A stretch of DNA of 49,135 nucleotides from a virus. Below are positions 1 to 7,956 of the stretch, piece after piece. The notes beneath the pieces are model-generated. The model had not been told where the DNA came from. It did no database searches and saw nothing but the letters and a program-made list of their open reading frames with translations. The stretch is taken from IMG/VR virus record IMGVR_UViG_3300042111_000485, positions 1-49,135 of that record, one strand, 5' to 3'. Position 1 is the first letter of the stretch, and each line of letters begins with the position of its first letter. Position numbers and translations under genes: made by a program.

Positions 1-1188
1 TTAATCTGCACCAAATAAATCTCGCGTGTAAACCTTATGGGCAACATCATTAAGTTCATCAGATTTTCGATTAGCGATTATTAAGTTTGTTTCTCGCTTA
101 AAGGAGTCCACATCATTGACTACTCTAGAGTGAAAATACCTTGCGCCCTTTAGAGCTGGCTCGTAGACGATTACCTCAAAGCCTTTGGCTTTAATCCGCT
201 TCATCACCCCCTGAATGGCTGAAGCGCGAAAGTTGTCACTCCCCTGTTTCATCACCAGTCGGTAAATACCGACGACTGGCACTTTGCCTGAGCTGCCAAC
301 TTGGCAAAGACGGACCACTTCATTCGCGATGAAGTCCTTGCGCGTGGTGTTGGCGTCGACGATGGCGTGGATTAGGTTTTGGGGCACATCGCGGTAGTTA
401 GCGAGGAGCTGCTTGGTGTCCTTGGGCAGGCAGTAGCCACCGTAGCCGAAGCTTGGATTGTTATAGTGGGTGCCGATCCGCGGGTCAAGGCAGACGCCGC
501 CGATGATCTGGCGCGTGTCCAAGCCGTGGGTTGCGGCGTAGGTATCGAGTTCGTTGAAGTAGGCCACGCGCATGGCGAGGTAAGTGTTGGCAAAGAGCTT
601 GATCGCCTCGGCCTCGGTGCTGTCGGTAAACAGTGTTGGGATGTCCTGCTTGATCGCACCTTGCTGCAGCAGTCGGGCAAAGGTTTCGGCTCGAGCGGAA
701 CGCTCCCCCACGATGATGCGCGAGGGGTGCAGGTTGTCGTAGAGGGCTCGGCCTTCGCGCAGGAACTCAGGCGAGAAAATTAGATTCTGTGTGCCGAGGG
801 CTTCGCGGGTGCGCACCGTATAGCCGACCGGGATGGTGGACTTGATGACCATCACCGCCTGCGGGTTGATGTCCATAACGTCGCGGATGACGGCTTCGAT
901 CGACTTGGTATTGAAGTAATTAGTCTCGGGATCGTAATCGGTCGGCGTGGCGATGATGACGTAGTCGGCACCGGCATAGGCATCCTGCTTGTCGAGGGTC
1001 GCCCGAAAGTTGAGGGGTTTGTGCTGCAGGTAGTCCTCGATTTCGACATCCTCGATCGGCGATTCCTTACGGTTGAGTATCGCAACCTTTTCGGCAACGA
1101 TGTCGAGACAGACCACTTCGTTGTGCTGGGCTAGTAGGACCCCATTGGAGAGACCAACGTAACCGGTTCCAGCAATAGCGATTTTCAC
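1..1188 (-). CDS. ugd: UDP-glucose 6-dehydrogenase
   Basis: Oxidises UDP-glucose to UDP-glucuronate in two NAD-dependent steps, feeding exopolysaccharide or capsule synthesis in the cytoplasm. The 395-residue protein opens with the Rossmann dinucleotide loop GTGYVG (residues 7-12) and carries the family signature GGYCLPKDT with the catalytic Cys near residue 252, plus the [11 protein letters not shown] helix of the central domain. The length suits the short, about 390-aa Ugd class. The start is GTG at 1188, which overlaps the TGA that would end the upstream MarR-type reading frame (GTGA), so the two were translationally coupled. Host gene, not phage. Confidence 0.95.
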   Translation of the reverse strand: MKIAIAGTGYVGLSNGVLLAQHNEVVCLDIVAEKVAILNRKESPIEDVEIEDYLQHKPLNFRATLDKQDAYAGADYVIIATPTDYDPETNYFNTKSIEAVIRDVMDINPQAVMVIKSTIPVGYTVRTREALGTQNLIFSPEFLREGRALYDNLHPSRIIVGERSARAETFARLLQQGAIKQDIPTLFTDSTEAEAIKLFANTYLAMRVAYFNELDTYAATHGLDTRQIIGGVCLDPRIGTHYNNPSFGYGGYCLPKDTKQLLANYRDVPQNLIHAIVDANTTRKDFIANEVVRLCQVGSSGKVPVVGIYRLVMKQGSDNFRASAIQGVMKRIKAKGFEVIVYEPALKGARYFHSRVVNDVDSFKRETNLIIANRKSDELNDVAHKVYTRDLFGAD

Positions 1189-1256
1189 TGCGGAGCGCCC
1201 TTAAGGGAATTCATCTCGGCTTTCAAGGCCTCGACTTCGGCTCGAAACGTTTCATA

Positions 1257-1556
1257 TTACGCCACTTTGCGCTTCAGAAACTCCACCGTCAGTTTCGACT
1301 TCTGGACCACCCCGGTAGGCTTGAGCAAATAGGCATAGCGCAGCTTGTTCTTGCTCTGACTGAAGTTCTGCATCTTGACCAAGCATTTTTCAACCAGAGC
1401 CTGAAAACAGAAATTGATCGTGCCAAGCCCCACCCCCAGATCCTTGGCTAGCGCGCGCTGACTAACCTGCGGCGTCTGATGCAAACGTCGGAGGACCGCG
1501 GACTGGATTTCCTTTTGGAAACCAGCCAATTTCTGAAGCGGGGATACGAGGCTCAA
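1257..1556 (-). CDS. MarR family EPS-associated regulator, truncated by an in-frame stop
   Basis: A winged-helix regulator of the EPS-associated MarR-like family usually found beside polysaccharide genes. The HTH is visible around VSQRALAKDLGVGLGTINFC (residues 32-51), and the C-terminal part ends FLKRKVA. The TAA at 1257-1259 looks premature: the same frame stays open for 23 more codons (starting YETFRAEVEALKAEM) to a TGA at 1185-1187 that overlaps the ugd start. Homologues typically continue in this charged helix, with a Glu codon where TAA stands, so a GAA-to-TAA change is likely. The DNA-binding domain is intact; loss of the tail may impair dimerisation and the coupling to ugd. Confidence 0.8.
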   Translation of the reverse strand: MSLVSPLQKLAGFQKEIQSAVLRRLHQTPQVSQRALAKDLGVGLGTINFCFQALVEKCLVKMQNFSQSKNKLRYAYLLKPTGVVQKSKLTVEFLKRKVA

Positions 1557-1689
1557 AGTGATTTCGGCACGCTACCGCCGTGCCGTGTCACGATCGGCAA
1601 GCGCGCTAGGGGCCGTTCTGCTGAGAAGCGTTAGTGCGAACTCGCGTGAGTTTACGGTTTTTTGATGAGATTCGAATGCCAGGCGAAAA

Positions 1690-1722
1690 ATATTTATCGA
1701 AAGCATTAGGGTTCTAATGCTT
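1690..1722 (-). terminator. Inverted repeat at the repB-like stop, possible terminator
   Basis: A perfect 9-bp stem (AAGCATTAG, 1701-1709, with CTAATGCTT, 1714-1722) with a 4-nt loop spans the stop codon of the RepB-like gene. Read on the minus strand, the stem is followed within a few bases by an AT-rich stretch containing five T. The stem is AT-rich, so termination strength is uncertain. It also lies near the left prophage boundary. Confidence 0.45.
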
Positions 1723-2755
1723 CGCTGACGTCTGCTGGCGTGGTTTCAGCCTGCTGTTGGACGACGGCTTCTTCCATGCTGACGGTGTTCACGACCCGCT
1801 CAAACTGCTCCAGGATCTCTGGTTCGTGGCGTTGGATGTAACTATTGACCGCTTCGTTGGACAGCAGCTTGGTCAAGTACCCCTTGGCCACCACCAGGTT
1901 GAGCAAGTCTGAGCCGTAGTTCTGCTCTGCATCCTTGTACTGGGTCTGGACCTGGCTCATTTCCTTCTCGAGCTTGACGATTTGCTCGATAGGCGAAGTC
2001 TTGTCACGCTCGGCGGGCTTGAGGTCGGCCCGCTGCTCGGGCGGCGTGGCTTTGAGCAAAGCTTCGGCATGGGCCACGGTGATGGTGTTGCTGGTCACCA
2101 TGAGCTCTACCGCTTCTACCTGCCGGGCAGCCTTCATGTTGCGCAGGATGCGGGTGACATCAGGGGTGAACTGTTTGTCTTGCAGCAGGTCAATGGCTTC
2201 CGGGCAGATGCCTTCGAGCAGATTGATGCGCCGGTTGATGGAACTGAGGTTGACGTTGAATGCTCGGGCCAAGCGTTCGCGGCTGACGCCCCGGTCGATG
2301 GCACGGCGGAGCATGTAGTGCTCCTGTACCGTGGACAGGCGGTTAATGCGGTGGTTGTAGCTGAAGGTTTCGTCGTCTTTGGCCATCAGGCAGGGCGCAG
2401 TTTCCATGCCCAGCTCTTTAAGGGCCAGCACCCGCAGGTGACCGTCGAGCAGCAGGAACTCTGACTTTTTGGGGTCGGGCTGGATGACGGACAGGGGTTC
2501 GATCAAGCCGATTTCGTGGATGGACGAGACCACTTGCTTGTATTTTCGGGTGCTCATGGTGCCGTCCATGATCTTTTTGCTGGGCAGCAGGTGGTCAAGC
2601 GGCACCTGGTAGGTCTCCAGGTCAAAGCCCAGCAGGGTGTTCAGGGGCTGCATAGGCAGGTCTGGCCCACCCTCCCCTTCCGCCTGACTGGCGGACTGGT
2701 AGATGCCAGGGTACATCTCCGCGATTTTGGGTTGGGCGTTGCTGCTGGGGTTCAT
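1706..2755 (-). CDS. ParB/RepB-family partition-like protein
   Basis: A 349-aa ParB-fold protein related to plasmid RepB partition proteins. The N-terminal ParB/Srx domain (about residues 50-150) contains LLDGHLRVLALKELG, equivalent to the box II nucleotide-binding loop, and NRLSTVQEHYMLRRAI, equivalent to box III. An HTH follows (SRERLARAFNVNLSSINRRI) and then a C-terminal region with coiled-coil character. The start ATG overlaps the stop of the upstream ParB gene (ATGA), so the two are co-translated. No ParA ATPase gene is present in the window, so a role in DNA partition is not established; regulation or recombination accessory functions are equally possible. Confidence 0.8.
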   Translation of the reverse strand: MNPSSNAQPKIAEMYPGIYQSASQAEGEGGPDLPMQPLNTLLGFDLETYQVPLDHLLPSKKIMDGTMSTRKYKQVVSSIHEIGLIEPLSVIQPDPKKSEFLLLDGHLRVLALKELGMETAPCLMAKDDETFSYNHRINRLSTVQEHYMLRRAIDRGVSRERLARAFNVNLSSINRRINLLEGICPEAIDLLQDKQFTPDVTRILRNMKAARQVEAVELMVTSNTITVAHAEALLKATPPEQRADLKPAERDKTSPIEQIVKLEKEMSQVQTQYKDAEQNYGSDLLNLVVAKGYLTKLLSNEAVNSYIQRHEPEILEQFERVVNTVSMEEAVVQQQAETTPADVSEALEP

Positions 2756-3693
2756 GCTGGGGCTCCTTCAAAATTAGTGATGCGTTCGGCCAAGTACTTG
2801 GGCAGGGTGTCCAGCCCCTCGGCGCGCAGCAGGGTGACGAAGTTTTCGTCGGCAAAGAGTTTTTTGAGGCCCTGCACTACCAGCAACAGGCGCTGGTGCG
2901 CGTGCTCGGCTTTGAGGACCATCTTGCGCTGGCGCTCCACCTCTTTTTGATAGGTGCGCACCAAGCTGTAGCTGGAGGTGGGCGGTTTGATCTGCGCCGC
3001 ATTGGGTGAAGACGGCCCCAGTTGCTGGCGTTTTTCGATCAGGCGCTTGGCCTCGATGATCTGCCGACCCTTGAGTTGGCCGTTTTCATAGGCCTCTTGC
3101 AGCAGGTCGCCCAGGTTGGAGCCGCCTCCCTCACGCTGCCCCTCCCCATTGGTGTTTTGCGGGTCGTTGGCGCTGGCCCGGGCAATTTCCAAGGCAGTGG
3201 TGAGCGGGATGGAGCCGCGCTGTACACCCTCGATCAGACGCTCTTCGCCCTGCTCGAGCAAAAAGACGATGTCGCGCACGTATTTGGGCGACAAGCCCGT
3301 CTTTTGGATGATGACGTCGGCCGAGTAGCCCCGGTTGCGCAGCAGCTCGATGTCCGCCAGGATCTCCAGCGGACGGTAGCCCCGGCGGGCGATGTTTTCA
3401 GCCAGGCTCATGATGAAGGCGTCTTCATCGCTCACGTCCACCACCAAGGCGGGAATGTGGGTCTCGCCCAAGATGCGGAAGGCGTTCAGGCGCCCTTCCC
3501 CACAGACCAGCACGTATTTGGGCTGACCGTCTTCACCTGGACGCTCGGCCACGGTGATGGGCTTTTTGAGGCCGATAAGCTGGATGCTCTCGACGATCTC
3601 CTCAAAAACCTTCATGTTGCGGTCTCGGGAGTTGAGCACCTCGATGCGTGAAATGGGCACCAGGGTCACGTTTTCTGGGGTGTCGGTCATCAT
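2752..3693 (-). CDS. ParB N-terminal domain protein
   Basis: A 313-aa ParB-family DNA-binding protein. The ParB N-domain has a box II-like loop GEGRLNAFRILGE and box III-like ENIARRGYRPLEI, followed by an HTH (SADVIIQKTGLSPKYVRDIV), the standard order of clamp-type ParB proteins. The arginine pattern of the CTP-binding loop (GERRxRA in canonical ParB) is altered to GEGRLNA. The start at 3693 is preceded by GGAGG at a suitable distance. It is the middle gene of a recombinase-ParB-RepB trio; it overlaps the next gene by 4 nt and is separated from the recombinase by 71 nt. Confidence 0.85.
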   Translation of the reverse strand: MMTDTPENVTLVPISRIEVLNSRDRNMKVFEEIVESIQLIGLKKPITVAERPGEDGQPKYVLVCGEGRLNAFRILGETHIPALVVDVSDEDAFIMSLAENIARRGYRPLEILADIELLRNRGYSADVIIQKTGLSPKYVRDIVFLLEQGEERLIEGVQRGSIPLTTALEIARASANDPQNTNGEGQREGGGSNLGDLLQEAYENGQLKGRQIIEAKRLIEKRQQLGPSSPNAAQIKPPTSSYSLVRTYQKEVERQRKMVLKAEHAHQRLLLVVQGLKKLFADENFVTLLRAEGLDTLPKYLAERITNFEGAPA

Positions 3694-3764
3694 GACGGCC
3701 TCCGCAATGCTGGGTTTGGGGTGGTGTGCATGGATTTGAGTCCTCTCAGGGTGTTGGAGTGGGT

Positions 3765-5396
3765 TTAAAACTTGCGCTGCAAACGTTCGCGCTCGGTCAT
3801 GCCGTAAAAGAAATTCAGGTCATCAAACCGAAAGCACTCGAAGTTCGCGCTGTTGCGGTTGCAGACCCGGATCTCTTGCTCGGGCAGATCCAGGCGGGGC
3901 AAGAGGTAGTAGTCGAGCTCATTGGCGTTTTGTGTATCCAGTCGCACCGCCACAGTGATGTCAGGGTTGAAGCGCTCGGTGTCAAACCGGATGCGCCAGC
4001 GCTGCTGGCCATTGGGTAGGGTTTGACAGCGGGCCAGCACCAGGCTGATGACCAGCTCGTCGTTGAGGGTCAGCAAATCGGTCTTGCCGTCCCGGCGGAC
4101 GCTTCCGCCCAGCTCGGCAATGGTCTCTTCGGTACGGCGCACGATCTCGGGGTGCAATTGGCGCAGCCGCCGGTTGACTTCAATGAAGCCCTGATCGCGC
4201 GAGGTGTGAAAGCCCACTAGCTCGTAGGCCCGGCTGAGGCTGCCAAAGCGGTGTGCGTAGGTAATGGCGCACGGCAACCCAGGGGCCTGGTCGATGAGGA
4301 GACCCGACAAGGTACCGCATTCGGCATACAGGCGCTTGAGGTGAAACAGCAGCTCTTCGTCGCTGTAGCGGCGGGAGCGTTCGGCCAGTACCTCTTGGGC
4401 CTTGAGGAAAGTGTCCAGCGGCACGATGCCTTCAAACGCGCCCTCCTTGCGGATCCACATGGCTGGCGGGTTGTTGACGTGCTTTTTCTTGAGTTTGAAA
4501 GATCGGCGGTTGTAGACGTTGTTGCCGATGTACTTTTCGTTGGTGAGCAGCTGGCGCACGGTGCTGTAGCTCCAAGGTCGGCCGTAGTCAGTGCGGATGC
4601 CTTGGTCGTTAAGCCGCTTGGCGATTTCAGTCAGGGGCACGTCGTCCTGGATGAACCAGGCAAACATCTGCAAGACGGTGGCCACCTCATGGTCAGGGCC
4701 GGGCATGAGGATGACGCGGTCGGTTTGCAGGCTCTTGTGCTCGCCGTTTTTGAGCTCGCCCTTGATGGCACCGGTTTGGTCAATCAGCATGCGGCGCAGA
4801 CCGTAGCCTGCAGGACCTCCTTGGCGAAACCCCATTTCAATGAGCCGGCACTGCCCTGCAAAGACCTTGGCCGAGAGCTCTCGGCTGTATTCACCGGCCA
4901 TGGCCCGCTTGACGCCTTTGACGATGGTCGACACCGGCGAGCCGTCGTTTTCAAACTGCTCGGCCACGTAGGCAACGTGAATGTTCTTGCGCTTGCAGAT
5001 GTACTCGTAATAGGCCGATTCGTCCGCATCCTGAAACCGGCCCCAGCGGCTGACGTCGTAGACCAGGATGAGATTGAAGTCGGTGTTGCCCGATTCGACA
5101 TCGGCAATCAGGCGCTGCAGGGAGGCCCGGCCGTCGATGGACAGCCCGCTTTTGCCCTCGTCGGCATAGGTGCGCACGATCTCGATACCACGCCGGTCAG
5201 CGTATTCCTGGATCTTGTCAGCCTGGTTGTGCGTGGAGTACTGCTGATGCTCGGTGGACATGCGCACGTACTGCGCTGCGCGGAATGTTTTAGGTGAGTC
5301 TTCTGGCGTCATGGGCACTGGTGAACGTCTTGGTTCTGTTTGTTCGGACCATGTTGGCTTCGAAGCGGCAGAGCTATCAAGTTGTTTCTGGCCCAT
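3765..5396 (-). CDS. Large serine recombinase (resolvase-invertase domain)
   Basis: A site-specific DNA recombinase of 543 aa. The N-terminal catalytic domain (about residues 37-190) shows YVRMSTEHQQ with the presumed nucleophile Ser47 and Arg45, the DEGKSGLSIDGR motif, and DVSRWGRFQDADES with the conserved arginines. A recombinase DNA-binding domain follows (TEIAKRLNDQGIRTDYGRPW, LLTNEKYIGNNVYNR). The C-terminal 200 residues do not resemble the usual zinc ribbon. It heads a trio with two ParB-like genes and lies 18 nt after the HTH-NusG gene, so it is probably in one operon. It could move an island of its own or act in phage excision; a separate serine recombinase sits at the right end. Confidence 0.85.
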   Translation of the reverse strand: MGQKQLDSSAASKPTWSEQTEPRRSPVPMTPEDSPKTFRAAQYVRMSTEHQQYSTHNQADKIQEYADRRGIEIVRTYADEGKSGLSIDGRASLQRLIADVESGNTDFNLILVYDVSRWGRFQDADESAYYEYICKRKNIHVAYVAEQFENDGSPVSTIVKGVKRAMAGEYSRELSAKVFAGQCRLIEMGFRQGGPAGYGLRRMLIDQTGAIKGELKNGEHKSLQTDRVILMPGPDHEVATVLQMFAWFIQDDVPLTEIAKRLNDQGIRTDYGRPWSYSTVRQLLTNEKYIGNNVYNRRSFKLKKKHVNNPPAMWIRKEGAFEGIVPLDTFLKAQEVLAERSRRYSDEELLFHLKRLYAECGTLSGLLIDQAPGLPCAITYAHRFGSLSRAYELVGFHTSRDQGFIEVNRRLRQLHPEIVRRTEETIAELGGSVRRDGKTDLLTLNDELVISLVLARCQTLPNGQQRWRIRFDTERFNPDITVAVRLDTQNANELDYYLLPRLDLPEQEIRVCNRNSANFECFRFDDLNFFYGMTERERLQRKF

Positions 5397-5414
5397 CTGC
5401 GCAGACTTTTTCGA

Positions 5415-6356
5415 TCAGCCACATTTACGCAACTTGCCTGTGTCAATGTGCATGGCCACGGGCTTGTTGAGCATGGACAGCAGGATCATGGAGCGCTGCT
5501 CGGCATCCGCTGTTTGGTAGATCGCCTCGATGCCCGCGAAGGGCCCGTCGGTGACGACGACCTTGTCGCCTGGGGCAAAGAGAGCCTGAGGATTGGACTG
5601 CTGCAGTTGCTCGCGCTCGTGAAGGGCCGTGATCAGATCGGCCTCGACCTTGGCGGGGTGGCCACCAAACTTGACCAGATCCCGTACGCCCAAAGTGGAC
5701 CGAATGGGCGACCAACTTTGCCCTTTGATGTTGTCGCTGGTGTCCAGCTGCACAAACACGTAGCTGGGGAACATGGGCTCGGCGACCACCACCGACTTGC
5801 CCCGGCGGACCTTCTCCAAATGAAGCAAGGGCATGTAGCAGCGGAAGTTTTGCCGCTGCAAGTTGGTGATAGCCGTGTCTTCCTGGCGTGCCTTGGTGTG
5901 GACCAGATACCAAGCATGTCCCGGCGGCAAGGTCAGGTCCTGGACCGGTCTAGACTCTGGCTTGGGGGAAGCTCTAGGCGCCGGCTGCGTCGCAAGAACA
6001 GATACTGATGTCGATGTAGATGCTTTGACTCTGGGCGCTGGCTTGAGGTCTTCACGGACCGACGGCTTAAAAACCGTCGGATTCGATTCAACCCCCTGGG
6101 TGTTGACCGCTAGGTCGAGCGATCGGGCTATCGAGCGGATAAGCGGCAGGGGCCGCTCATGCTGCAGCACTTGCCTGAGGAGGTGGCGCACTTCGCGCTG
6201 CTCGAAGGCTTCGAGGTCTTCAAGGCGGTAGTAGACGTCAAGGCCTTGCTGGCAGATGGGCAGGCCATCATCTTGCCAGCGCAGCTGTTGCAGGCTGCCG
6301 GGCGTCAGGCCCAGGCGGTCAGCGGCCTCTTGGGTCGTCAGCAGCCTGGGAGGCAT
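5415..6356 (-). CDS. NusG/RfaH-like antiterminator with fused N-terminal HTH domain
   Basis: The C-terminal half is a NusG-family elongation factor: an NGN domain at about residues 147-250 (HAWYLVHTKARQEDTAITNL, MFPSYVFVQLD) and a KOW domain at about 259-311 (LFAPGDKVVVTDGPFAGIEA). The first 55 residues are an excisionase/MerR-like HTH (RLLTTQEAADRLGLTPGSL), joined by an unstructured linker rich in Pro, Ser and Thr (about 90-145). NusG is about 180 aa and RfaH about 160, so this is an unusual fusion. It would allow sequence-specific recruitment through DNA rather than through an ops-type pause hairpin. It lies between the lysis genes and the recombinase. The start is set at the first HTH Met; a start up to 17 codons upstream is possible. 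Confidence 0.8.
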   Translation of the reverse strand: MPPRLLTTQEAADRLGLTPGSLQQLRWQDDGLPICQQGLDVYYRLEDLEAFEQREVRHLLRQVLQHERPLPLIRSIARSLDLAVNTQGVESNPTVFKPSVREDLKPAPRVKASTSTSVSVLATQPAPRASPKPESRPVQDLTLPPGHAWYLVHTKARQEDTAITNLQRQNFRCYMPLLHLEKVRRGKSVVVAEPMFPSYVFVQLDTSDNIKGQSWSPIRSTLGVRDLVKFGGHPAKVEADLITALHEREQLQQSNPQALFAPGDKVVVTDGPFAGIEAIYQTADAEQRSMILLSMLNKPVAMHIDTGKLRKCG

Positions 6357-6445
6357 AGATCGCGTGTTTGAGCTGTCATGCCTGCATGAACGCTCTGGCC
6401 GGCCCACAAGTCAAGCGAAGGGCAGGCAATATCGGACCCGTATGC

Positions 6446-7018
6446 CTAACGGCCCCTTTCATGGCTCTTGGCCTGTTCGGCGTACCAGCGCTGAAATGAC
6501 AAGACCATGAGCGTGGTCTGGGCGGCATCACTGGTCAATTGCTCACAGCTCACGAGAGCCTGAGCTCTGGCGGGATCAGGTACAGCGTGGGAGGGGGCTG
6601 CATCAACACCGGTGGCATGCTCGGCATGGGCGGACACGGGGCTGGAACGGTCACTATCGGGCGCTGGTGTGCACAAGCGGTGAGCATCAGTGCCATCGCC
6701 AACAGCCACAGGCGGAGCAGGTATTGCAGGGCGGGGCCCTTGACGGGGCTGCCACAGGCGATGGAGTTGGGTCTTGCGGGCGTCATGGTCGGCGGCGATG
6801 GTCTGGTTGATCTGGTCTTGCCTGTTTTGAATTTGGAGTACTTGCTGCGCTTGCTGCAAAGCGGCGGCCTGCTGCTGGATTCGCTCGACGTCCCACGCCT
6901 GTTGAACACCCTGCTGCCCCAGCCGGTGGCCGGCCCAAAACAGGCCCGCAGCCACCAGGCTTGAAAACATCCATCTCAGGGACAAGGCGCCGAGCCAGGG
7001 AAGGAGACCAACACTCAT
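6446..7018 (-). CDS. i-spanin (Rz-like)
   Basis: Inner-membrane spanin subunit that helps fuse inner and outer membranes at the end of lysis. One N-terminal membrane segment (about residues 12-28, SLRWMFSSLVAAGLFWAG) is followed by a Gln-rich helix with coiled-coil character (QQQAAALQQAQQVLQIQNRQ) in the periplasm. The chosen ATG at 7018 overlaps the endolysin stop by 4 nt and has GGGAGG just upstream. The gene contains an Rz1-like lipoprotein gene in another frame, the classical embedded spanin arrangement. Confidence 0.8.
   Translation of the reverse strand: MSVGLLPWLGALSLRWMFSSLVAAGLFWAGHRLGQQGVQQAWDVERIQQQAAALQQAQQVLQIQNRQDQINQTIAADHDARKTQLHRLWQPRQGPRPAIPAPPVAVGDGTDAHRLCTPAPDSDRSSPVSAHAEHATGVDAAPSHAVPDPARAQALVSCEQLTSDAAQTTLMVLSFQRWYAEQAKSHERGR
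6550..6786 (-). CDS. o-spanin (Rz1-like lipoprotein), embedded in Rz
   Basis: Outer-membrane lipoprotein spanin. A hydrophobic signal (YLLRLWLLAMALM) is followed by the lipobox LTAC, then a short proline-rich mature chain (APCPPMPSMPPVLMQPPP), exactly the Rz1 character. It lies wholly inside the Rz gene in a different frame. The start is uncertain: the only nearby ATG (6786) lacks a clear ribosome site. Confidence 0.75.
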   Translation of the reverse strand: MTPARPNSIACGSPVKGPALQYLLRLWLLAMALMLTACAHQRPIVTVPAPCPPMPSMPPVLMQPPPTLYLIPPELRLS

Positions 7019-7485
7019 GTAGCCTCCCACGGCAGGTCCAGCCGTTCAAGCTGGTATTTGTCGATCATGGCGATCAACTTGTCGGCATAGCGTGGGTCGG
7101 TTGCGTAGCCTGCCTGAGCGACGGCTTGTGCAAAGGTCTTGCCCGTGGTGCAGGCAAAGCAAGCGGCGTAGCGCTTGTTGCGACGCAAAAATTGACCGTG
7201 GTCCACCAGACACGCTTGCCAGTCGGGGTAGGCACGCCAGTCGGCCGGGATCACCACCCATTGCTGATTCAAAAACTCCCGGGTCTTGAGCGTGATGCGC
7301 TGGCCGGTCCAGCTCCGATCGGCCTTGATGCCAAAGAGGTTCTTGGCCCGCCTGGCCAGGCCCGACTCACCCCAACCGGATTCCAGAGCGGCTTGGGCGA
7401 CCACAATGCTGGCCGGAATGCCCGTGTGCAAGCGACTGGCCTGCGCCGAAGGGCCAATGAGCGCAATGAAGTCGTGTGGTTTCAC
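7015..7485 (-). CDS. Endolysin, GH73/FlgJ-like glucosaminidase
   Basis: Peptidoglycan hydrolase of 156 aa with the glycoside hydrolase family 73 pattern: GIPASIVVAQAALESGWGES, with the likely catalytic Glu in ALESGWG, then NLFGIK, the fold hallmark. It has no signal peptide or SAR helix, so release would depend on the holin encoded immediately upstream, with which it overlaps by 4 nt (ATGA). The next gene is the Rz-like spanin. Confidence 0.87.
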   Translation of the reverse strand: MKPHDFIALIGPSAQASRLHTGIPASIVVAQAALESGWGESGLARRAKNLFGIKADRSWTGQRITLKTREFLNQQWVVIPADWRAYPDWQACLVDHGQFLRRNKRYAACFACTTGKTFAQAVAQAGYATDPRYADKLIAMIDKYQLERLDLPWEAT

Positions 7486-7865
7486 AGCATCTCCTTCACA
7501 TCTTTGGCCACCTGGTCAATGGAGGCGTCGCGGCGCTGGCCGATGAAGTTGAACACCCAGCGCACCACGGCCCAGCCGGGCAGACCACAGGCGAACATGA
7601 GCCCGCCCAGAGCGCACAGGCCCACGGTAGAGAACGCCCAGTGGTGCAGTTGTAGGTACTCCACCGTGATGGCACCTCCCCCAATGCTGGAGACCACTGT
7701 GCTGATCAGGCCCACGGCCCATTCGCGTTTGTCCCGCGGCGGCGTCATGAGCATCACCACCACCGCGGCCAGGGTGGCGCCACTGGCCAGTGCCGCCGCT
7801 GTGCCGCCGAAGGCCTTGTAAGCAGCAGCCGCTCCGGCCATGCCAGAGCTTGTCGGTTCGGGCAT
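7482..7865 (-). CDS. Holin-like membrane protein
   Basis: A 127-aa protein with about three membrane segments (roughly residues 17-40, 52-72 and 77-106) and a charged C-terminal tail ending in VAKDVKEML. Its size, topology and position directly before the endolysin indicate a holin that permeabilises the inner membrane. The start at 7865 has TTGGAG six bases upstream. The upstream terminator at 7880-7911 separates it from the tail genes, so lysis probably has its own promoter or depends on antitermination. Confidence 0.75.
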   Translation of the reverse strand: MPEPTSSGMAGAAAAYKAFGGTAAALASGATLAAVVVMLMTPPRDKREWAVGLISTVVSSIGGGAITVEYLQLHHWAFSTVGLCALGGLMFACGLPGWAVVRWVFNFIGQRRDASIDQVAKDVKEML

Positions 7866-7879
7866 ACGAGTCTCCAAGT

Positions 7880-7911
7880 AAAAAGCCCGTCCGGATGGCT
7901 CCAGGACGGGC
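7880..7911 (-). terminator. Rho-independent terminator after the tail operon
   Basis: On the minus strand an 8-bp perfect GC-rich stem (GCCCGTCC/GGACGGGC, 7904-7911 and 7885-7892) with an 11-nt loop is followed by five T. It sits 46 nt after the tip-protein stop and before the holin ribosome site, so it ends or attenuates late transcription before the lysis genes. Confidence 0.85.
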
Positions 7912-7956
7912 GGGTTGAGGAAGTGAGAGGGAAAAAGATGCGCGCTGGGCTGGCGG

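Noticed and set aside
6550-6909. Full 119-aa reading of the Rz1 frame.
   Set aside because: The first 40 codons lie in the Rz coding region without a signal sequence; only the lipobox part is credible.
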